DNA of 64,000 nt, taken from assembly GCF_011682045.1 (NCBI RefSeq), contig NZ_VVIW01000008.1, positions 62,001 to 126,000 of the forward strand, given 5' to 3'. Numbering within the stretch: the first letter of the stretch is position 1; each line of letters opens with the position of its first letter. A program made the position numbers and the translations under genes. Below are positions 41,206 to 50,263 of this stretch, piece by piece. The notes under the pieces are model-generated. The model saw nothing but the letters and a program-made list of their open reading frames with translations, did not search any database and was not told the origin of the DNA. The DNA is from Massilia aquatica (GTDB lineage: Bacteria > Pseudomonadota > Gammaproteobacteria > Burkholderiales > Burkholderiaceae_D).

Positions 41206-41942
41206 GCAAAGGTATTCAAGACAAGGTCGTCCTGATCACGGGCGGCGGCACCGGCATCGGCGCCGAAGTGGCGCGCCTGCTGGCAAGCCAGGGCGCCAAA
41301 GTGGCCATCGCCGCGCGCCGCAAGGACAAACTCGACGAGGTGGTTGCCGCCATCGAGGCCAGCGGCGGGATGGCCCGCGCTTACAGCATGGACGTCACCG
41401 ACAAGAAGCAGGTCGAGGCGGTGGTTGCCGCCACGGTGGCCGATTTCGGCAAGGTCGACGTCCTCATTAACAACGCCGGATTGATGCCGATCCGTCCTAT
41501 GTCGGAAGTGAACACCGACGAGTGGGACCAGATGATCGACGTCAACCTGAAAGGCACCCTGTACGGCATCGCCGCTGTGCTCCCGCGTTTTATCGCGCAG
41601 GAGAGCGGTCATATCATCAACCTGAGCTCGGTGGCGGGCACCAAGGTGTTCGCACCGGGCGGCACGGTGTATTCGGGCACCAAGTTTGCCGTCTCGGCGA
41701 TTTCGGAAGGCCTGCGCCAGGAAGTCGGCGACAAGATCCGGGTCACCTCGATTGCGCCGGGCGCCGTGGACAGCGAGCTGAAACACAGCACTTCCGGCAC
41801 CTCGGCCGAGGCGATCCTCGACTTCTACAAGCAGGCCATTCCCGCCTCTGCGGTGGCACGCGCGATCGCCTTTGCGATCGAGCAGCCGGCCGATGTCGAT
41901 ATCAACGAAATCGTGCTGCGCCCGACCATCCAGGTGTTCTGA
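41202..41942 (+). CDS. Short-chain dehydrogenase/reductase
   Basis: A 246-residue classical SDR using NAD(P). The cofactor loop TGGGTGIG is at residues 13-20, with an Arg-rich AARRKDK after strand 2 that favours NADPH. NNAG is at 90-93, Ser 143 and the catalytic Y157-x3-K161 follow. It is translationally coupled to the broken ene-reductase gene by an ATGA overlap, so loss of that gene may reduce its translation unless it has its own start. Confidence 0.9.
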   Translation: MSKGIQDKVVLITGGGTGIGAEVARLLASQGAKVAIAARRKDKLDEVVAAIEASGGMARAYSMDVTDKKQVEAVVAATVADFGKVDVLINNAGLMPIRPMSEVNTDEWDQMIDVNLKGTLYGIAAVLPRFIAQESGHIINLSSVAGTKVFAPGGTVYSGTKFAVSAISEGLRQEVGDKIRVTSIAPGAVDSELKHSTSGTSAEAILDFYKQAIPASAVARAIAFAIEQPADVDINEIVLRPTIQVF

Positions 41943-41951
41943 GCGCGGCCG

Positions 41952-42263
41952 TCACACGCTGCCGGCGCGCTCGATGACCAGGATGCGCGCCTGTCCCAGC
42001 GGGTGCGCGCTGTGGGCGTCGCCCTCGGCGGCGTAGAAAATGTCGCCCGCGCCCAGGTGCGCCACCAGCTCGCGCCCATCTTCGCGGTAGTGCATCGCCA
42101 CTTCGCCATCGAGCACCGCGAACACCTCCTGGCCGTCGTTGACGTGCCAGGGGTAGGGCTGGTCGGTCCAGTGCAGGCGCACGGTGGCGTCTTGCATGGC
42201 GGCGATCAGCTGCGCGTCCCAGGCGCGCGCGCCAACGTAGTCCTTGCTGCGCACGATTCTCAT
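41952..42263 (-). CDS. Small cupin-domain protein
   Basis: A 103-residue single cupin fold. The metal-binding motifs are partly visible: PWHVNDGQEVFAVLDGEV, then GDIFYAAEGDAHSAHPLG. It may sense or bind a small molecule. It follows the DJ-1/PfpI gene on the same strand by ten bases and probably shares its transcript. Confidence 0.82.
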   Translation of the reverse strand: MRIVRSKDYVGARAWDAQLIAAMQDATVRLHWTDQPYPWHVNDGQEVFAVLDGEVAMHYREDGRELVAHLGAGDIFYAAEGDAHSAHPLGQARILVIERAGSV

Positions 42264-42273
42264 CTTCGCCCCC

Positions 42274-42876
42274 TCATCCCTCGTTCCAATCGTATTCCAT
42301 CAGGTGCGCCGTGCGCAGCGCCAGTTCGCGCCCCGCCAGCCGTTCGACCAGGTGCAGCGACATGTCGATGCCGGCCGAAATGCCGCCCGAGGTGACAATG
42401 GCGCCGTTGTCGATCCAGCGCCGCCGCTCGAGCACCCGTACCAGCGGGAACCCTGCGCGCAGCTCCTCCACGTCGGCCCAGTGGGTGGTGGCCTCCTGCC
42501 CGTCGAGCAGACCCGCCTGCGCCAGCAGGATGGCACCGGTGCAGACCGACGCGGTCAGTTCCGACCTGGCGGCGGTGGCGGCGATCCAGGCGATGACGTC
42601 AGGCTTGGACTGTTCCTTTGTGACTACGCCGCCCGGCACGATCAGCACATCGATGGCGCCGGCATCGGTAAAATCGGCTTCCGGCAGCACGCTCAGGCCG
42701 GCCCGCGCGCGCAGCATCGCCGTCGTCGCGCCGATGGTGCGCACCCGGAACGGTGCCGCCGCATCCGGCGTGAGCTTGGCGGCCATGCGCGTGGCGCAGG
42801 TGAACACTTCGTAAGGCCCGGCGAAGTCGAGTACTTCAACGTCGTCAAAAACATAGATACCGATGGTGCGTGTCAT
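42274..42876 (-). CDS. DJ-1/PfpI-family protein (isonitrile hydratase-like)
   Basis: A 200-residue protein of the DJ-1/PfpI superfamily, closest in style to isonitrile hydratase and the N-terminal part of GlxA regulators. The nucleophile Cys is in TASVCTGAILLAQAGLL. The start GIYVFDDVEVLDFAGPYEVF is typical. It is divergent from the GlxA-type regulator gene with a 78-base gap, so that regulator may control it. Confidence 0.87.
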   Translation of the reverse strand: MTRTIGIYVFDDVEVLDFAGPYEVFTCATRMAAKLTPDAAAPFRVRTIGATTAMLRARAGLSVLPEADFTDAGAIDVLIVPGGVVTKEQSKPDVIAWIAATAARSELTASVCTGAILLAQAGLLDGQEATTHWADVEELRAGFPLVRVLERRRWIDNGAIVTSGGISAGIDMSLHLVERLAGRELALRTAHLMEYDWNEG

Positions 42877-42954
42877 GCTCGCTCCTTGAAAGAAAACCCA
42901 TCATGTCACGGGCGCGATTGACATAAATGACATTGATGGTGGAATATCTGCCAC

Positions 42955-43935
42955 ATGAACATAATCGACATTTGGCTGCTGGTCTTCCCCGGCTTCGCCC
43001 TGCTGGACGCGACCGGCCCCGCCCAGGTCTTCGGCAGCGCCAACGACGAGGCGCGCGACGCGCTGCTGCCGCAGTCCTACCAAATCCGCATGATCGCGCC
43101 CGGCGGCGGCCCGGTGGCGTCGAGCTGCGGGGTGACGGTGCTGACCGAGCCGCTGCCGCCGGCCGGGCGCAACCTGGCCGGGGCCACGCTGATTGTCTCC
43201 GGTGGTAGCGGCGTCGAATTGGCGGACCACGGCGCTCACGACCCGGCCATGGCGCGCTGGGTGGCGCGCGCCGCAGGCCGGGTGGCGCGCTGCTGCGCGG
43301 TGTGCACCGGCGCCTTCGTTCTGGCGCGCGCGGGCCTGCTGGACGGGCGCCGCGCCGTCACCCACTGGCGCGACGCGGCGCTGTTGCAGGCGCAGTTCCC
43401 GGCCATCGACGTGCACGACGACGCGATCTATATCAAGGACGGTGCGCTGTACACCTCGGCCGGCATCGCCGCCGGCATGGACCTGGCGCTCAGTCTTGTG
43501 GAAGAAGACCAGGGCCGCGCTACCGGCCTGGCGGTCGCCAAGCGCATGGTGGTGTACTTCAAGCGCCCTGGCGGCCAGCGCCAGTTCAGTTCCCAGCTTC
43601 TGGCGCAGGCCGATCCGCAGGATGTGCACGCCCAGCTGACCGACTGGCTGCGCCCGCGCCTGCGCCAGCAGATCGACGTCGAGCAGATGGCGGCGGCATG
43701 CGCGCTGTCGGTGCGCACCCTGCATCGCCAGCTGCGCCAGGCGGCCGGCCTGTCGCCGGCGCAGTTGCTGCTGCGGCTGCGCATGGAAGCGGCCTGCGGC
43801 CTCTTGGAGCGCCCCGGCATGACGGTCAAGCGCGCCGCCAGCCAGAGCGGCTTCGGCAACGAGTACAATCTGCGGCGTGCCTTCGCCGCGCAATTGGGCG
43901 TGGTACCGAGCGACTACCAGGCGCGCTTCGGCTGA
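42955..43935 (+). CDS. GlxA-family transcription regulator (DJ-1 plus AraC HTH)
   Basis: A 326-residue regulator. The N-terminal 190 residues form a DJ-1/PfpI-like sensor (LVFPGFALLDATGPAQVF, CCAVCTGAFVLARAGLL). The C-terminal 100 residues are an AraC helix-turn-helix pair (CALSVRTLHRQLRQAAGLSP, then ASQSGFGNEYNLRRAFAAQ). It probably activates the divergent DJ-1 and cupin genes. Confidence 0.9.
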   Translation: MNIIDIWLLVFPGFALLDATGPAQVFGSANDEARDALLPQSYQIRMIAPGGGPVASSCGVTVLTEPLPPAGRNLAGATLIVSGGSGVELADHGAHDPAMARWVARAAGRVARCCAVCTGAFVLARAGLLDGRRAVTHWRDAALLQAQFPAIDVHDDAIYIKDGALYTSAGIAAGMDLALSLVEEDQGRATGLAVAKRMVVYFKRPGGQRQFSSQLLAQADPQDVHAQLTDWLRPRLRQQIDVEQMAAACALSVRTLHRQLRQAAGLSPAQLLLRLRMEAACGLLERPGMTVKRAASQSGFGNEYNLRRAFAAQLGVVPSDYQARFG

Positions 43936-43955
43936 TCTTTTGAAAAGGGACTGTT

Positions 43956-44396
43956 TTGGACTGGGACTATGAAAATCCATTCGTGCAGGCGATCACGCCG
44001 CAAGCGGGCGATATCGACGGACTCGATCACACCAACAATGCCGTTTATGTGCGCTGGTGCGAGCAGATCGGCTGGGCGCATTCGGAGCAGCTTGGCCTGG
44101 ACCTGGACGATTACCGCCGCCTCGACCGGGCCATGGCGATCCGGCGCGGCGAGTACGAGTACCTGTTGCCGACGGTGTTGGGCGAGTCGTTGACCCTGGC
44201 GACGTGGCTGACCGGCGGCGACGGCAAGATTGCGATGGAACGCCGCTTTCAACTGATCCGGGAGCGCGATGGCGCCACCGTGCTGCGCGGGCGCTGGGAT
44301 CTGGTGTGCATCGACATCAGCAGCGGCAAGGTGCGCCGCATGCCGCCCGAGTTCCTGGACGCCTATTTGCCGAGCGTGGCGCAAGCGGGTGAGTGA
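43956..44396 (+). CDS. Acyl-CoA thioesterase (4-hydroxybenzoyl-CoA thioesterase type)
   Basis: A 146-residue single hot-dog fold. The DIDGLDHTNNAVYVRWCEQI block contains the catalytic-type Asp and the D-x-x-(N/G)H pattern of YbgC/4HBT enzymes. It reads from a TTG codon at 43956 behind AAGGGA; no ATG would include the first strand. The following GTG-start gene begins directly after its stop. Confidence 0.85.
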   Translation: MDWDYENPFVQAITPQAGDIDGLDHTNNAVYVRWCEQIGWAHSEQLGLDLDDYRRLDRAMAIRRGEYEYLLPTVLGESLTLATWLTGGDGKIAMERRFQLIRERDGATVLRGRWDLVCIDISSGKVRRMPPEFLDAYLPSVAQAGE

Positions 44397-44711
44397 GTGA
44401 AGTATCCGACCACGCCCGACGGCCGCTATTTTGTCGTTGCCGGCCGCCTGTGGCGCACCAGTAATCCCGACCTGGCGCCGGATCTAAGGCAGCAGTTGGT
44501 CGATCAGCTCATGACGGCAAGGCGCCAGGTCGGTGCCGCCAAAAAAGCCGGTGACGCCGACGCCGAGCGCGCCGCCCGCGCGGCGGTCGATGCCGCCAAG
44601 CGCGCCCTGGGCGAACGGGGGCCGGTGTGGTGGACCGATGGCGCGCTTGATTTCAACCGGCGCATGGTCGCCAATACGCCTTACGCGCAGTGGTACGCCG
44701 ACCTGGCTTGA
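44397..44711 (+). CDS. Conserved small hypothetical protein
   Basis: A 104-residue basic soluble protein. It begins with TTPDGRYFVVAGRLWRTSNP, has a central helix rich in Ala/Arg and ends with VWWTDGALDFNRRMV. The pattern is familiar from uncharacterised proteobacterial proteins with no assigned role. It starts with GTG immediately after the thioesterase stop. Confidence 0.72.
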   Translation: MKYPTTPDGRYFVVAGRLWRTSNPDLAPDLRQQLVDQLMTARRQVGAAKKAGDADAERAARAAVDAAKRALGERGPVWWTDGALDFNRRMVANTPYAQWYADLA

Positions 44712-44735
44712 ACCGCGCGGCACCCCAACAAGCGC

Positions 44736-45434
44736 CTACGCCGGGCGGGCAAAGTCGCTCGCCACGATCGCCACCATGGTGTCGCCGAAGCCGCCGCGCG
44801 CCCGCGCATCGGTCCTGGCGCTGGTGACCACCCGTGGCGCTGCGCTCCACGCAAAACGCGCGCTGCTGCGCTGCAGGGCCGCCACCAGCAGCACATCTTC
44901 ATGGCAGGCGACCGGCTCGAAGCCGCCCGCGCTGCGGTAGGCCGCGGCCGATACGCCCAGGTTGGCGCCGTGGATATGATGGTGGCCGTCGCGGTCGTGA
45001 TAGGTGCGCTTGAAATGCGCCTGCAACTGCGCCGCATGCGACGCGTGCGCGCTCCAGTCGTCTACCGCCACCGTGCCGCACACTACGTCCACGTCGAGCG
45101 CCAGCTGCTGCACCAGCCAGTCGGGTGTAACGCGGGTGTCGGCGTCGGTAAACGCCAGCCAGCGCGCATCGGCGGCTAGCAGATGGCGGGCGCCCGTGGC
45201 GCGCGCGGTGCCGACCTGGCGGCAGGTGAGGGCGATCGCGGTGATGGTGCAGCCGGCGCCGCCCGCGCGCTGCGCCACCACGTCGGCCGAGCCATCGTCG
45301 CAGTCGTCCAGCACGACCACGATCTCGACCGCTTCACCGAGCAGCGCGGGGTGCGCTGCCGCCGCGATCAGGGCGTCGAGGCAGGCGCCGAGCAGGACTT
45401 CTTCGTTGTGCGCAGGGACGACGATGCCGATCAT
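44736..45434 (-). CDS. Family 2 glycosyltransferase
   Basis: A 232-residue GT-A type enzyme with IGIVVPAHNEEVLLGACL at the start, VVLDDCDDGSADV as the nucleotide-binding segment and FTDADTRVTPDWL as the DxD region. There is no membrane segment. It is the last gene of a four-gene minus-strand set (acyl-CoA dehydrogenase-like, PIG-L deacetylase, NodS-like methyltransferase, glycosyltransferase). This combination recurs in bacteria and is thought to make a modified glycan or glycolipid of unknown structure. It overlaps the methyltransferase stop by four bases. Confidence 0.88.
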   Translation of the reverse strand: MIGIVVPAHNEEVLLGACLDALIAAAAHPALLGEAVEIVVVLDDCDDGSADVVAQRAGGAGCTITAIALTCRQVGTARATGARHLLAADARWLAFTDADTRVTPDWLVQQLALDVDVVCGTVAVDDWSAHASHAAQLQAHFKRTYHDRDGHHHIHGANLGVSAAAYRSAGGFEPVACHEDVLLVAALQRSSARFAWSAAPRVVTSARTDARARGGFGDTMVAIVASDFARPA

Positions 45435-46033
45435 GCCGCCTCTCCCGGCGCGCGCGTCCAGATATCGAGCAGGAAGTCGGTTTCCCGATGATGCAGCGCG
45501 TGCGCCAGTGCGGGCAGCGCCGTCATGGCGTCGTGCAGGGCCTCGGTGCCTTGCAGGCGGTCGTCGAACGGGTGGCGCCAGTGGCAGAACACCAGCGTGC
45601 CTTCCGGCGCCAGGCTGGCAAGGATGCGCGCTTGCAGTTGATCGAAGCCGTCCGGGCCCAGGTAGTACGCCAGTTCGCTGACCACGATCAGGTCGAACGG
45701 CCCGCGTTCGGGTGCGGGCCAGTCGCGCGGCAGCACGTGCCGCTCGACGCTTGCTTCGCCTGGGCCGGATAGGCGCTTTTCGGTCAGGGCCACGGCCGCC
45801 GGGCTGGCGTCACTGGCCAGCAAGCGCGCGCAGCGCTGCGCCAGTGCCGCGCTCAATTCGCCGTTGCCGCAGCCGGGTTCATACGCGTTGCGGTAATGCT
45901 TGAGCGGGAGCGCGGCCAGGATCAGGGCGCGCTTGCGCTGTTCGTACCAGCTCTCGCGCACGCGCCAGGGGTCGTCGCTGGCACTGTAGAGGCGCTCGAA
46001 ATGGTCCAGTCCCGCTTGCGTCATCGATGTCAT
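45431..46033 (-). CDS. SAM-dependent methyltransferase (NodS-like)
   Basis: A 200-residue class I methyltransferase. The SAM-binding motif is AYEPGCGNGELSAALA, with LASDASPAAVALTEKRL as motif II and FDLIVVSELAYYLG as the post-motif. The N-terminal LDHFERLYSASDDPWRVRES is characteristic of NodS-type N-methyltransferases, which act on an amino sugar after deacetylation. It overlaps both neighbours by four bases. Confidence 0.87.
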   Translation of the reverse strand: MTSMTQAGLDHFERLYSASDDPWRVRESWYEQRKRALILAALPLKHYRNAYEPGCGNGELSAALAQRCARLLASDASPAAVALTEKRLSGPGEASVERHVLPRDWPAPERGPFDLIVVSELAYYLGPDGFDQLQARILASLAPEGTLVFCHWRHPFDDRLQGTEALHDAMTALPALAHALHHRETDFLLDIWTRAPGEAA

Positions 46034-46794
46034 AAAAAGTAGAGTTCCTGATGGGTGACAAGGCGCGCCAGGGCCGATTGGGGCAGCACCGGGCCGTCAT
46101 GGTCGCGTTCTTCGGTCTGGCTGCAAAACGCGGCGGCGGCCCGGCGTTTGCGCTCCTTCTGGTCTGGCGCGAGCAGCAGTTTCCTGGCGCGTGGCCAGGG
46201 CAGGGCCGACGAATCCGGCGTGGCCCAATGCCAGGCCCACACCGGAAACTCGATCAGCCGGTTCCCGCTCGCGGCCGCAGCGGCGGCGCAGGCGCGCCCG
46301 CACGCCTCGTGGTCGGGATGGCCGTCGAAACGCCAGGTGGTCAGCAGCACGTCGCCCGGCTGCATGCACATGGCGATGGCGCGATGCAGCGCCGCTTCAT
46401 GCTGCGCCACGGCGCCGTCGGGCACGTGCAGGCGCTGCGCCGCCAGCGCCGGCATTCCCAGGCGGTCCAGCGCCGCGCGCAGCTCTTGCGCGCGCCGTTC
46501 GGCCAGCGCCGCCGGCGGCCACAGCGCCGAGCCAGGGTGGCTGGCGTTGCCGTCGGTGACCGACATGATCCGCACGTCGCGCCCGGCCGCGTGCAAAGCC
46601 TGGATCAAGCCGCCGCACGCAAGGGTTTCGTCGTCGGGGTGGGGCGCGACGATGATGGCGCGCGCGCCCGGCGGCACCAGTTCGGCGGCTGCGATGAAAG
46701 GGACCGCTGCCAGCAGGCCGCAGGCGTGCCAGGCCTCGGCCGTGGTGCCGGCGCCGGAAATATGGCGCGAGCCGGACTGGGTCACAACTGCCAT
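46030..46794 (-). CDS. PIG-L family deacetylase
   Basis: A 254-residue zinc-dependent N-acetyl-sugar deacetylase. The metal-site motif APHPDDE is at residues 50-56 and the second part is DGHPDHEACGRA. It should expose an amine on a sugar, which the adjacent NodS-like enzyme could methylate. The start at 46794 lies 13 bases inside the end of the upstream acyl-CoA dehydrogenase gene. Confidence 0.87.
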   Translation of the reverse strand: MAVVTQSGSRHISGAGTTAEAWHACGLLAAVPFIAAAELVPPGARAIIVAPHPDDETLACGGLIQALHAAGRDVRIMSVTDGNASHPGSALWPPAALAERRAQELRAALDRLGMPALAAQRLHVPDGAVAQHEAALHRAIAMCMQPGDVLLTTWRFDGHPDHEACGRACAAAAAASGNRLIEFPVWAWHWATPDSSALPWPRARKLLLAPDQKERKRRAAAAFCSQTEERDHDGPVLPQSALARLVTHQELYFL

Positions 46795-47783
46795 GGTGCA
46801 TGCTCCAGGTGGCTGATCTGTTTGCCGAGTGCGGCGAAATCGCGTTGGTCGTGGCCCTGGCGCAGGAACACCGGCAAGTCCGCCGCCAGTTGCGCGAAGC
46901 GCGCGTCCTTGCACAAGGGGCCGGCGCCCAGGGCGCGCGTTGCCAGCGACAATACTGCCGTGGCGGCGCTGTCCACGGCCAGGCGCACGCGCAGCGCGTC
47001 CCGCATGGCGTCGGCTTGGGGGGCGCGGTCGATCGCGTCGGCGGTGCTGCGGATCAGCGCCGCGCAAGACGCCAGGGCGACGTCGATTTCGCCCAGCTGG
47101 GCCAGGCGCAACTCGTGTTCGGGAGCGTCGGCGCATGCTGCCCACAACTGCGCCGCCAGCGTGGTCGCCGCGCCGTACCAGCAGGCGGCCACGCCAGCGC
47201 CGCCATGCCAGAAGCCGGGCCGCGCCAGGTAGGCGCCAGGCTGGCCGATGAGGCGCGCCGGCACGCGCTCGAACAGCACATCGACACTGGCGCTGTCGCG
47301 CATGCCGACCGCCGGCCAGCCGTCGCTGCTGACCGTGACGCCCGAGTGGCGCATGTCGACCGCCGCAAGGCAGGCTTCGCCGGCGGCGTTCCAGCAACTG
47401 ACCAGGGCATGCGTTACTCCGTGGGCGCCGGAGCACCAGGATTTCCTGCCATTGACATGGAAGCTTCCGTCGCCACCCTCGACCAGCGCCAGGCGCGCCT
47501 GCGGCGGTTCGGCGCACCAGACGCCCCAGATGGCGTGCGCCGGGCCGTCGCTTTGGTCCAGCTCGGCCAGGATGGCGAGGGCGTCGGTGTGGCCTTCGTA
47601 CAGCTTGGCCAGGCTGAGGTTGTGCGACCCGACCAGCGCCAGGGCTTGCCAGCGCTCCAGCGTCGCGCCTGCGCCGGGCAGGGGCAGGCGGTCCAGCCGG
47701 TCATGGACCAGCCGCTGCAATTGGTCTATGACGGCTTGGCCGCTACCTGCGTCCAGTGCTGCGGATAAGATGGTGCGCTTCAT
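46782..47783 (-). CDS. Acyl-CoA dehydrogenase-like protein
   Basis: A 333-residue flavoenzyme-like protein with the shape of the acyl-CoA dehydrogenase superfamily: an N-terminal helical part, a middle beta domain (ARLALVEGGDGSFHVNGRKSWCSGAHGVTHALV) and a C-terminal four-helix part. Residue matches to the catalytic Glu of true dehydrogenases are uncertain, and it is slightly short, so it may be a divergent member. It is the first gene of the four-gene set; AGGA precedes the chosen ATG. Confidence 0.8.
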   Translation of the reverse strand: MKRTILSAALDAGSGQAVIDQLQRLVHDRLDRLPLPGAGATLERWQALALVGSHNLSLAKLYEGHTDALAILAELDQSDGPAHAIWGVWCAEPPQARLALVEGGDGSFHVNGRKSWCSGAHGVTHALVSCWNAAGEACLAAVDMRHSGVTVSSDGWPAVGMRDSASVDVLFERVPARLIGQPGAYLARPGFWHGGAGVAACWYGAATTLAAQLWAACADAPEHELRLAQLGEIDVALASCAALIRSTADAIDRAPQADAMRDALRVRLAVDSAATAVLSLATRALGAGPLCKDARFAQLAADLPVFLRQGHDQRDFAALGKQISHLEHAPWQL

Positions 47784-47872
47784 GAAGGAGTCCTGTGGCA
47801 AGACTGCCTAGGTTCTCACGGGCACCTTCAAAGCTGTGTGCGTTCACGCACCATTTTGCTCAATGGAAGGAG

Positions 47873-49963
47873 TTAAAAACCAACACTTATTCCCAGTTCC
47901 AGCGAGCGGCCGTGCGCGGGCAAGGCCTGCAAGGCCCCGCGCTGCGCGATCAGGCCCGACAGATAAACGCCGCCGAGCGGATCGGCGTACTGCTTGTCGA
48001 GCAGGTTGGTCACGCCGGCCGACAGGCGCACGTTCTTGCGCAGCTGGTAGCCGGTGCGCGCGTTGAGCAGCGCGTAGCCTGCCGTGTGCGGCTCCAGCCG
48101 GCGCGCATCGGCGTGGTCCTTGCGCGCCACCAGTTTGGACTCGAACTGGCCGCTCAGGGCGCCGCTGCTGTAGTCGAGCGAGAGCAGGGCGTTGGGCGGC
48201 GCGATGTGATACAGGTCGCCGCCGTCGGCGCGCTTGCCGCGCGTGTAGGCGGCGTTGCCGGTGAATGCCAGCGCGCCTGTCAGCGGCATGCGCCATGACA
48301 AATTGGCGCCATACAGCCTGGCGTCGTGATTGGCGAAGCGCAGCAGGGCGCCGCGCGCGCTCTTGATCATGTACGGATTGAACTGGCCCAGCGTATCGGC
48401 GTCGATATAGTCGCTGACCCGGTTGTAGTAGGGGTTGAGCTTGACGAACCAGCCGTTCGCCCCGCCGCCATGCCAGTGCGCGGTAAACGCCAGCGTGGTG
48501 GCCGTTTCGGGTTTGAGGGCGATGTCGCCGACATAGCCGTTGCCATCGCCGAACCAGTTGGTCATGGTCATGGCCATCGTGCCGCGGCCCCACGAATAGC
48601 GCTCGTACAGATTTGGGGAACGCGTCTTGCGCGCCGCCGCCAGCTCGTAGGTGGTATTGGCGTCCGCTTCGAAGCGGGCCAGCGCGGTCAGGTCCAGGTT
48701 GCCGTCGCGCTGGCGCCGCGCGCGCGCGTTGAAGGCCCTGGCCGCCGCCGCGTCGGCCGCGTTCATCATGTTGCTCGAATACGGCTGGACGGCGCCGGCA
48801 TCCATCGTCACCGATTCCCAGCGCGCGCCGAACAGCGAGGTCCAGCGCGCACCGTGGCGGGTTTCGGCTTCGCCGTAGACCGCGATGCGGTCGCGCCGGC
48901 CATCGTTGATGTTTACATAGGTGTGCGGTCCCATCATCATCGAACCGGGAACGGCGGGCCAGAAGTCGTCCAGCCGGAAGGTGTGCAGTTCGTGGCCGAG
49001 GCGCACGCTGACGGCATCGCCCGCAGGGACGCTGAGCTTGAGTACATAGCCGGCATTGCGGCCGTCGGTCAGCATCGGCATGGTGCCGGGGCGCTCGGGC
49101 GTGAAGAAGCCCATGTCGTGTTTGGTGGACTGCCAGTAGGCGCTGGCGTCCAGGTCGCCCCAGCCGAAGGTCGACAGCCAGTTCAGGTTGGCGAAGGTGA
49201 CGTCGTTGCCGGTCATGTCCATGTACTGGTTGGGGAAGCCCTGGTAGGGAATGCGCTGCGTGCCGGCGCGCAGGGTCACGCGCTGGCCGTCGCCGCGCAG
49301 GGCCAGCACGGCCGACTGGTTGGTGCTGCGGTACAGGCTGCCCAGCACCCGTTGGCCGCTGCCGTCCTCGTAGCTGTGGCCGCGCGCCTGGGCGATGCTG
49401 TAGCCGACGCTCATGCGCTCGCTGGCGATGCTGGCCGACAGGCCGGCGTTGACCGCCTCGCCGTTGCTGCGCCCTCCCAGGGTGAATTTGCCGCTGGTGA
49501 CGAGGCGCTCGGCCTGGTCGGCAAAGACTGGCGCGTTTGACTTGACGGTCAGGGTGCCGCCGGTGCTGTCGCCGCCGGCGCTGACCGGCGTGACTCCGGC
49601 CAGCACCTCGATGTGGCCGATCTGGGTCGGGTCGATGTACGACAGCGGCGCGTTCATGTGGTTGGCGCAGGCGGAGGTGATTTCCATGCCGTCGATGCGG
49701 ATTTTCAGGCGGTCGTCGCCCAGGCCGTTGATGAAAGGCAGGCCGGAGACGCCGCCGCCCTGGGCCACGCTGTAGCCGGGCGTGGCGCCCAGCAGCGAGG
49801 CGGCGTCGCCGCTGCCGTTGTGCGGTGCGCGCCAGCCTTCGCCGATGGCCGAGACGATGACCCGCATGCGTGGTTCGATCGGGCCGTCGGGTGCGCCCTG
49901 GGCGCCGGCGTTGAGGGCCGCGCCGGCCAGTGCCAGCAGGGTGGGAAGGTGAAGGTGTTTCAT
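47873..49963 (-). CDS. TonB-dependent copper receptor (OprC/NosA-like)
   Basis: A 696-residue receptor with a signal peptide of about 21 residues. The plug contains ITSACANHMNAPLSYIDPTQ, where C99-x3-M103 matches the copper-binding CxxxM of OprC/NosA. Met-rich loops (MMMGPHTY, MAMTMTNW) also fit copper. The barrel ends in Phe. It overlaps the small membrane gene upstream by four bases and forms a unit with the DUF2946 gene, another copper-linked family. Confidence 0.88.
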   Translation of the reverse strand: MKHLHLPTLLALAGAALNAGAQGAPDGPIEPRMRVIVSAIGEGWRAPHNGSGDAASLLGATPGYSVAQGGGVSGLPFINGLGDDRLKIRIDGMEITSACANHMNAPLSYIDPTQIGHIEVLAGVTPVSAGGDSTGGTLTVKSNAPVFADQAERLVTSGKFTLGGRSNGEAVNAGLSASIASERMSVGYSIAQARGHSYEDGSGQRVLGSLYRSTNQSAVLALRGDGQRVTLRAGTQRIPYQGFPNQYMDMTGNDVTFANLNWLSTFGWGDLDASAYWQSTKHDMGFFTPERPGTMPMLTDGRNAGYVLKLSVPAGDAVSVRLGHELHTFRLDDFWPAVPGSMMMGPHTYVNINDGRRDRIAVYGEAETRHGARWTSLFGARWESVTMDAGAVQPYSSNMMNAADAAAARAFNARARRQRDGNLDLTALARFEADANTTYELAAARKTRSPNLYERYSWGRGTMAMTMTNWFGDGNGYVGDIALKPETATTLAFTAHWHGGGANGWFVKLNPYYNRVSDYIDADTLGQFNPYMIKSARGALLRFANHDARLYGANLSWRMPLTGALAFTGNAAYTRGKRADGGDLYHIAPPNALLSLDYSSGALSGQFESKLVARKDHADARRLEPHTAGYALLNARTGYQLRKNVRLSAGVTNLLDKQYADPLGGVYLSGLIAQRGALQALPAHGRSLELGISVGF

Positions 49964-50175
49964 GGTGCGTCCTTGCTGGCGGAAAGCGATGGCGTGGTGA
50001 AGAGGGGCGTGGCGGCGGCCGGCACGAGTTGCAGTGCGAAGAAGGGCGCCGCCGGCAGGCAGTACGACGCAAAGTAGAAGAAGGCCAGCGCGGTGAAGGC
50101 GGCGGCGTTAAAGCAGCGCAGCGTGCGCAGCGCGATGGCGAGCGTGGTCGCCGAAGCGACAGGGGTCGGTTTCAA
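49960..50175 (-). CDS. Small membrane protein in the copper cluster
   Basis: A 71-residue protein with one or two hydrophobic stretches (TLAIALRTLRCFNAAAFTAL, then FFYFASYCLPAAPFFALQLV). No family is recognised. Its stop overlaps the copper receptor start by four bases, so it is very probably translated and co-expressed. Confidence 0.6.
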   Translation of the reverse strand: MKPTPVASATTLAIALRTLRCFNAAAFTALAFFYFASYCLPAAPFFALQLVPAAATPLFTTPSLSASKDAP

Positions 50176-50263
50176 GGTAAATCCTCGTCACACAGGTTTC
50201 AGGTTGCCGCGCAAAAGGCGGCACAAGGCCCCGGCATGCCGGTGGCCAGACTGGTACGGACGG

